A stretch of 18,758 nt of DNA from the NCBI GenBank assembly GCA_003555285.1, contig PWGH01000087.1:1-18758 (forward strand), in the 5' to 3' direction. This stretch comes from Thioalkalivibrio sp. (GTDB taxonomy: Bacteria; Pseudomonadota; Gammaproteobacteria; Ectothiorhodospirales; Ectothiorhodospiraceae). Positions 14,952 to 18,758 of this stretch are shown piece after piece (position 1 is the first letter of the stretch; every line of letters starts with the position of its first letter). The translations under genes and the position numbers were made by a program. Below the pieces are notes generated by a model. The model saw nothing but the letters and a program-made list of their open reading frames with translations. It made no database searches and was not told the origin of the DNA.

Positions 14952-16544
14952 ATGAAGACCACTTTGAAAGTCACCCTGGTCCTCGCAGGTCTGGCGGGTC
15001 TTCTCTGGTGGTCTGCAGTGTTGCTGTTGAATGTCACCGCGCAGGCGCAGACGCGAATTGCGCTGGCGATGTTCAATGAAGCGGAACCGGACGGCATCGA
15101 CGCCGAGGAGATCCGGCTGTATCTGGATGGCGTCGGGCTGCGCCAATTCAGCATGAGCATCGAGAATGGCCACAGGATCCGCATTGGCGAGGCTCGGGCC
15201 CGGGTCAACCTGTGGCCCTTGTTGTGGGGCGGGGATCTGGACATCCGCTCAGTGCTGTTGCGCGACCTGCAGGTCGATTTTTCCGAGGTCACGGATTGGA
15301 CCCTGGGAGGCTTGCCGTCCGAGACTCCGCCCGACGAGGCGCCGTGGGCCAAGGCGCCGGCGCCGGCGATGACCGAGGATCCCAGGCCTTCTTCCGCGCC
15401 GGCCCGCACAGAACCCGCCAAACCCGCCGAACGGGTCGACTTCGATGGAATCCTCGCGACGAGCCAGCAGCAGTTCATCCGGGTGCGGATTCGCCATGTC
15501 GAGGCGGACGCGACCATCCTGCTACCGGAGGACCAACGGTTCGGGGCGCGCTTCGCCCTGCTGAATATCGCACCCGGCAAGGAAGGCACTCTGCGCGGCG
15601 CCGTCGACGCCCGCGTGCATGCGCTGGAATGGCCGGTCCACGAGGCCGGCATCGACTTCGAGATGCGCGTGGCACAGGCCGCGCAGGGTGGCCTCGCGCG
15701 TCTCGAGGGCACGCTCGGGCTGTGGTTGACCCCGCTGCCGCCGCAGACGGCTTTGGTGACGGCCTCGCACGCCGCCTCGGGGGCGCCGCCGCCGCTGGCT
15801 CCCGCGTCGGCCCCTGCGTCGGTCGTGGCCCCCGAGCCGATCCGTTTTGCCGCGACCTTCACGCTGCAACCGACCGCAAACGGGGAGGCCTATCGGGTCG
15901 AGGTCGCGCGGGTGGGCCTGGCCCGAACGCTGCTGAACCTTCAGGGCCAATGGGATCGCACCCGGCAGCACGCCGAGGGCACGCTGGTGCTCGATCTGCC
16001 GGCGTCAGCACTGGCCGATCTCCCACTTCCGCCGGCGTTGCAGCCGATCGGCGCCGAGGGCCGGTTGGCCTTCGCGGTAACACCGGCGGCACCCGATCAT
16101 GGCGGGCCCGCAGGCGACTTCACGATCCTGGGCGATTTCCACCTGCCGGCCTGGGTCAATCGTACCGATGGCGTCGTGGTCTCGCGGCTCAGCGATGGCA
16201 TCGCCGCGCTCGATCTGACCGGCCGCTTTTCGGGCGACGATGGCCATCTCCACGGGACCGTCGACCTGACCCAGCTGATGCCGACGGATCATCGCGGCCC
16301 CGCCTTTGGCGTGCATCACCAGCCGGCGCTGGCCTGGGACGGTGCCACCCTGCGCAACGACGGCCCGGTTCGCCTGAGCACCGGCGGCGTCGAATCCCGC
16401 GGCCGGCTCAGCTGGGAGACCGACGCGGCCGAACCGGAGCCGCGACCCCGATTCGACCTCGATCGCTTCGACCGGACGGCCTGGCTGCCGATCTTGAACC
16501 TGTTTCCGGATCCCGAGGCCTTCCTGATCGTGGTGGACGATTGA
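14952..16544 (+). CDS. Membrane-anchored AsmA-like protein
   Basis: The 530-aa protein has an N-terminal anchor or uncleaved signal (about residues 5-30) and then a large periplasmic domain. The early block GEARARVNLWPLLWGGDLDIRSVLLRDLQVDF resembles the N-terminal beta-taco repeat of AsmA-like proteins, in which short strands alternate with V/L-x-D turns. Residues about 123-158 and 276-296 are Pro/Ala-rich linkers. Later segments (GRFSGDDGHLHGTVDLTQL; VESRGRLSWETD) keep the same strand-turn style. AsmA-like proteins act in lipid transport or outer-membrane homeostasis; a specific role here is inference. No strong Shine-Dalgarno is seen before ATG 14952. It is transcribed divergently from the WG-repeat gene and precedes the VWA gene by 148 bp. 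Confidence 0.65.
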   Translation: MKTTLKVTLVLAGLAGLLWWSAVLLLNVTAQAQTRIALAMFNEAEPDGIDAEEIRLYLDGVGLRQFSMSIENGHRIRIGEARARVNLWPLLWGGDLDIRSVLLRDLQVDFSEVTDWTLGGLPSETPPDEAPWAKAPAPAMTEDPRPSSAPARTEPAKPAERVDFDGILATSQQQFIRVRIRHVEADATILLPEDQRFGARFALLNIAPGKEGTLRGAVDARVHALEWPVHEAGIDFEMRVAQAAQGGLARLEGTLGLWLTPLPPQTALVTASHAASGAPPPLAPASAPASVVAPEPIRFAATFTLQPTANGEAYRVEVARVGLARTLLNLQGQWDRTRQHAEGTLVLDLPASALADLPLPPALQPIGAEGRLAFAVTPAAPDHGGPAGDFTILGDFHLPAWVNRTDGVVVSRLSDGIAALDLTGRFSGDDGHLHGTVDLTQLMPTDHRGPAFGVHHQPALAWDGATLRNDGPVRLSTGGVESRGRLSWETDAAEPEPRPRFDLDRFDRTAWLPILNLFPDPEAFLIVVDD

Positions 16545-16639
16545 CCTCGCCGGTTTGCGAGCGCCTCGCGCCCCCGTTGCATGGTGCCTCCTGGTTCAAC
16601 GCGGCCCCTGGTCAACGCGCCCTTTCACCGTCTTCCTTG

Positions 16640-16660
16640 AGCCGACCCGCTGGGTCGGCT
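16640..16660. terminator. Perfect hairpin between the AsmA-like and VWA genes
   Basis: AGCCGACCC and GGGTCGGCT form a perfect 9-bp stem around a GCT loop, 96 nt after the AsmA-like stop. No T-tract follows on either strand, so it is not a canonical intrinsic terminator. It may mark a 3' end, protect mRNA, or regulate the VWA gene that starts 33 nt later. The rest of this 148-bp gap shows nothing else. Confidence 0.4.
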
Positions 16661-16692
16661 GTGGCACGGCCCCTACCTTGTGAGAGATCAGA

Positions 16693-18758
16693 ATGAAGCT
16701 GCCCAGACCGTTCCTCGATGCGATGCCTCAAACGATGCCCCGACGCAGGCCCCAAGGCCTGGCCCGGCCCATCGCCCGACCCACGCGTTGGGCCACACCC
16801 TGGTCCTGGGGCCTGCTTGCCCTGCTGCTGCTCCTGCTGCTGCCGGCCGCCCAGGCGGAGGATCGGGCTTCGGCGCCCGGGCAGAACATCGTGTTCATCT
16901 TCGATGCCTCGGGCAGCATGTGGGCCGAGATGGAGGGTGGGCATCGGATCACGGTGGCCCGGGAGGTGATGCGTGAGGTGATCGGCGATCTTCCCGATTC
17001 CACCCAGGCGGCGCTGGTGGCCTACGGCCATACCCGCCGCGGCGATTGCAACGACATCGAGACGCTGATCGAACTGGGCCCTCTGGACAAGGCGGCCTTC
17101 ATCGCGCGGGTCGAGGCGATCAATCCGCGCGGCATGACGCCGATCACCGCTTCGGTTGACTACGCGCTGCAGCGGCTGATGGCGTCCGAGCGGGCGGCGT
17201 CGGTGGTGCTGATCTCCGATGGCCTGGAGAATTGCGGCGGCGATCCCTGTGCTGCGGTGCGCGACGCGGCGGCGATGGACATCGACTTCAAGCTGCACGT
17301 GGTGGGCTTTGCGATGGGCGATGTCGACACCGCCGAACTCCAGTGCATGGCCGAGGCCGGCGGCGGGCGCTACGTCGCCGCCGACAACACCCGCGAACTG
17401 ACCGAGGCACTGCAGACGGTGCTGGCACCCGCCGCCCCGATGCTGGCGGTGGCCGCGCGTTTGAACGGCGAACGGATCCCGGCCACGGTCCACATCCACC
17501 CCACCGACGACCAACACTCGGCCGAGGTGACCACCCGAGCGCCCCGCGAGGGGGACGGACTCGTGGCGGCGGCCCTCACCGCGGGAAGCTATCGACTCGT
17601 CGTGCGCCCCGAGGGGCTCGACTGGCCGATGGAACAGACGCTGCACGACGTGGTCCTGACCGACGGCGAAACCACCCGGGTCGAAGCCGACTTCGCGGCC
17701 GGCCGACTGGAACTGACGCTCACCGTCGATGCACAACCGCATGCCGGGTCGGTGGTGATCCAGAGCGAAGCGGGCGAGCGGCTCGAGATGCCATTAGCGG
17801 CCGAGCGCATGCCGCGCGCCGTATGGCTGCCGGCCGACCAATACAGCCTCACCGCGCGCATCGACGAGGCGGGCGTCGAGCCCCGTCACGATGCACTGGA
17901 ATTGACGGCCGATTCCCGCGAGACCCGGACCTTCGATTTCTCGCCGAGCCGACTGCGCCTGGGCGTCTCCAGCCATGGCGTGCCGCTCGAGGGCGGTTCG
18001 GTGCGTATCGTCGATGCGAGCAGCGGCACGCAACTGATCGGCAGCGACGGGCCGGCCGGGTGGCTCGGGACCAGCCACGGCAATCCCCGGGACTTCGTCG
18101 TTGCCCCGGGGACCTACGACGTCTGGCTGGAGGGCCGGAACCTGCAGATCGAGGGCCAGTGGCTCCGTGGCATCGAGGTCGGTCCGAACGAGACCGTCGA
18201 GCGGATCGTCGACTTCACACCGGGCACGCTGAGCCTTGGCATCACCCACAACGGCAAGCCCATCGCTGGACAGGTACGCATCGTCGATCCGGCGACCGAA
18301 ACCGATCTGATCCGGGACTTCGGCTCGACCAGGGTCGGCAACGGCCGAGGCCACCCCCGTCGCTACGAGGTCCCGGCCGGCACCTACGACGTCCAGTTCA
18401 CCGGCACCGGCCTCCAGACGGCACCCCATTGGCTCCGGGGCATCGAGGTCAGCGCCGGACAGGCGGTCGAGGCGATCCATGACTTCCAGTTGGGCTCCCT
18501 GAGCCTTGGCGTCACCCACAACGGCAGGCCGATCGCCGGAAGGGTGCGTGTCGTCGACGCGGCGACCGAAACCGATCTGATCCGGGACTTCGGCTCGACC
18601 AGGATCGGCAACGGCCAAGGCCATCCCCGTCGCTACGAGGTGCCTGCCGGCACCTACGACGTCGAGTTCACCGGCAACGACCTCCAGACGGCGCCCCATT
18701 GGCTTAGGGGCATCGAAGTCACCGCCGGACAGGCGGTCGAGGCGATCCATGACTTCCA
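16693..18758 (+). CDS. VWA-domain protein with tandem 90-residue repeats (3' end outside window)
   Basis: At least 688 residues are visible. An Arg/Pro-rich N-terminus of about 37 residues leads into a hydrophobic segment ending LLLPAAQA (about 38-56), a signal peptide or anchor. The von Willebrand A domain (about 64-245) has an intact MIDAS: D71-A-S73-G-S75, the threonine in NPRGMTPIT, and the aspartate in LISDGLENCGGDPC. It belongs to the periplasmic VWA type with VAYGHTRRGDCNDIETL. From about residue 333 come beta-sandwich-like repeats resembling PEGA/carboxypeptidase-regulatory domains, each with a PAGTYDV-type strand and a WLRGIEV strand. The last two complete units are 84 percent identical. 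The start has GAGA 7 nt upstream. It probably works outside the cytoplasm as a metal-dependent binding protein; its partner is unknown. Confidence 0.88.
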   Translation, partial: MKLPRPFLDAMPQTMPRRRPQGLARPIARPTRWATPWSWGLLALLLLLLLPAAQAEDRASAPGQNIVFIFDASGSMWAEMEGGHRITVAREVMREVIGDLPDSTQAALVAYGHTRRGDCNDIETLIELGPLDKAAFIARVEAINPRGMTPITASVDYALQRLMASERAASVVLISDGLENCGGDPCAAVRDAAAMDIDFKLHVVGFAMGDVDTAELQCMAEAGGGRYVAADNTRELTEALQTVLAPAAPMLAVAARLNGERIPATVHIHPTDDQHSAEVTTRAPREGDGLVAAALTAGSYRLVVRPEGLDWPMEQTLHDVVLTDGETTRVEADFAAGRLELTLTVDAQPHAGSVVIQSEAGERLEMPLAAERMPRAVWLPADQYSLTARIDEAGVEPRHDALELTADSRETRTFDFSPSRLRLGVSSHGVPLEGGSVRIVDASSGTQLIGSDGPAGWLGTSHGNPRDFVVAPGTYDVWLEGRNLQIEGQWLRGIEVGPNETVERIVDFTPGTLSLGITHNGKPIAGQVRIVDPATETDLIRDFGSTRVGNGRGHPRRYEVPAGTYDVQFTGTGLQTAPHWLRGIEVSAGQAVEAIHDFQLGSLSLGVTHNGRPIAGRVRVVDAATETDLIRDFGSTRIGNGQGHPRRYEVPAGTYDVEFTGNDLQTAPHWLRGIEVTAGQAVEAIHDF
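17935..18758 (+). repeat. In-gene tandem repeat, 270-276 bp period
   Basis: Units start at each GA(C/T)TTC word: 17935-18210 (276 bp, diverged), 18211-18480 (270 bp), 18481-18750 (270 bp), and the next begins at 18751. The second and third units differ at 14 of 90 residues. An older related unit precedes the array at 17689-17934 (246 bp). The array continues past the window edge. Confidence 0.92.

Noticed and set aside
17794..18750. A 318-codon minus-strand frame with internal repeats
   Set aside because: Its repeats are the complement of the VWA protein's 270-bp units; no independent support.

Overview
This window has high GC throughout and reads as a chromosomal segment of a gammaproteobacterium. 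The basis is an ElyC-type envelope protein of exactly the usual length (259 aa), a sigma-54/NtrC-style nitrogen promoter, AsmA-like and DsbC-like envelope proteins, and a REP-like GTAGGAG inverted repeat. I cannot fix the genus; Chromatiales/Ectothiorhodospiraceae is only a guess.

Left part (1-1500). A periplasmic substrate-binding protein of the urea/guanidine-carboxylase-linked ABC transporter family runs off the left edge on the minus strand. Its 240-nt leader holds a near-consensus guanidine-I (ykkC) riboswitch, a -24/-12 sigma-54 promoter and two candidate NtrC boxes about 108 and 131 bp upstream of the predicted start. This suggests control by both nitrogen status and guanidine. A REP-like hairpin follows, then a lone tRNA-Thr(TGT) with promoter and terminator, and on the minus strand a 5'-truncated RelE-type toxin remnant.

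Minus-strand envelope genes (1466-3910). These are an ElyC/DUF218 protein, a DsbC-like thioredoxin-fold protein that has lost both the dimerisation domain and the resolving cysteine (CPYS), and a six-helix voltage-gated channel with a seven-arginine S4 and a non-canonical selectivity filter (TTIGSG).

Centre (4129-9868). Four overlapping plus-strand genes form a complete Wadjet (JetABCD / MksFEBG-like) plasmid-defence system: kleisin JetA, KITE-type JetB, SMC ATPase JetC and Toprim nuclease JetD. JetB carries an Asp-Gly-rich low-complexity tail encoded by a GATGGC-type repeat.

Right part (9934-18758). Two minus-strand genes that overlap by four bases encode a six-TM protein with a PH-like tail and a secreted 1119-aa WG-repeat protein. 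From a shared divergent promoter region runs a plus-strand AsmA-like membrane-anchored protein. It is followed by a VWA-domain protein with an expanding array of 90-residue beta-sandwich-like repeats that runs off the right edge. A small tandem duplication of the 3' end of the six-TM gene lies between it and jetD.

The Wadjet operon works as one unit. The other blocks are mostly envelope-associated and are not obviously linked to it.
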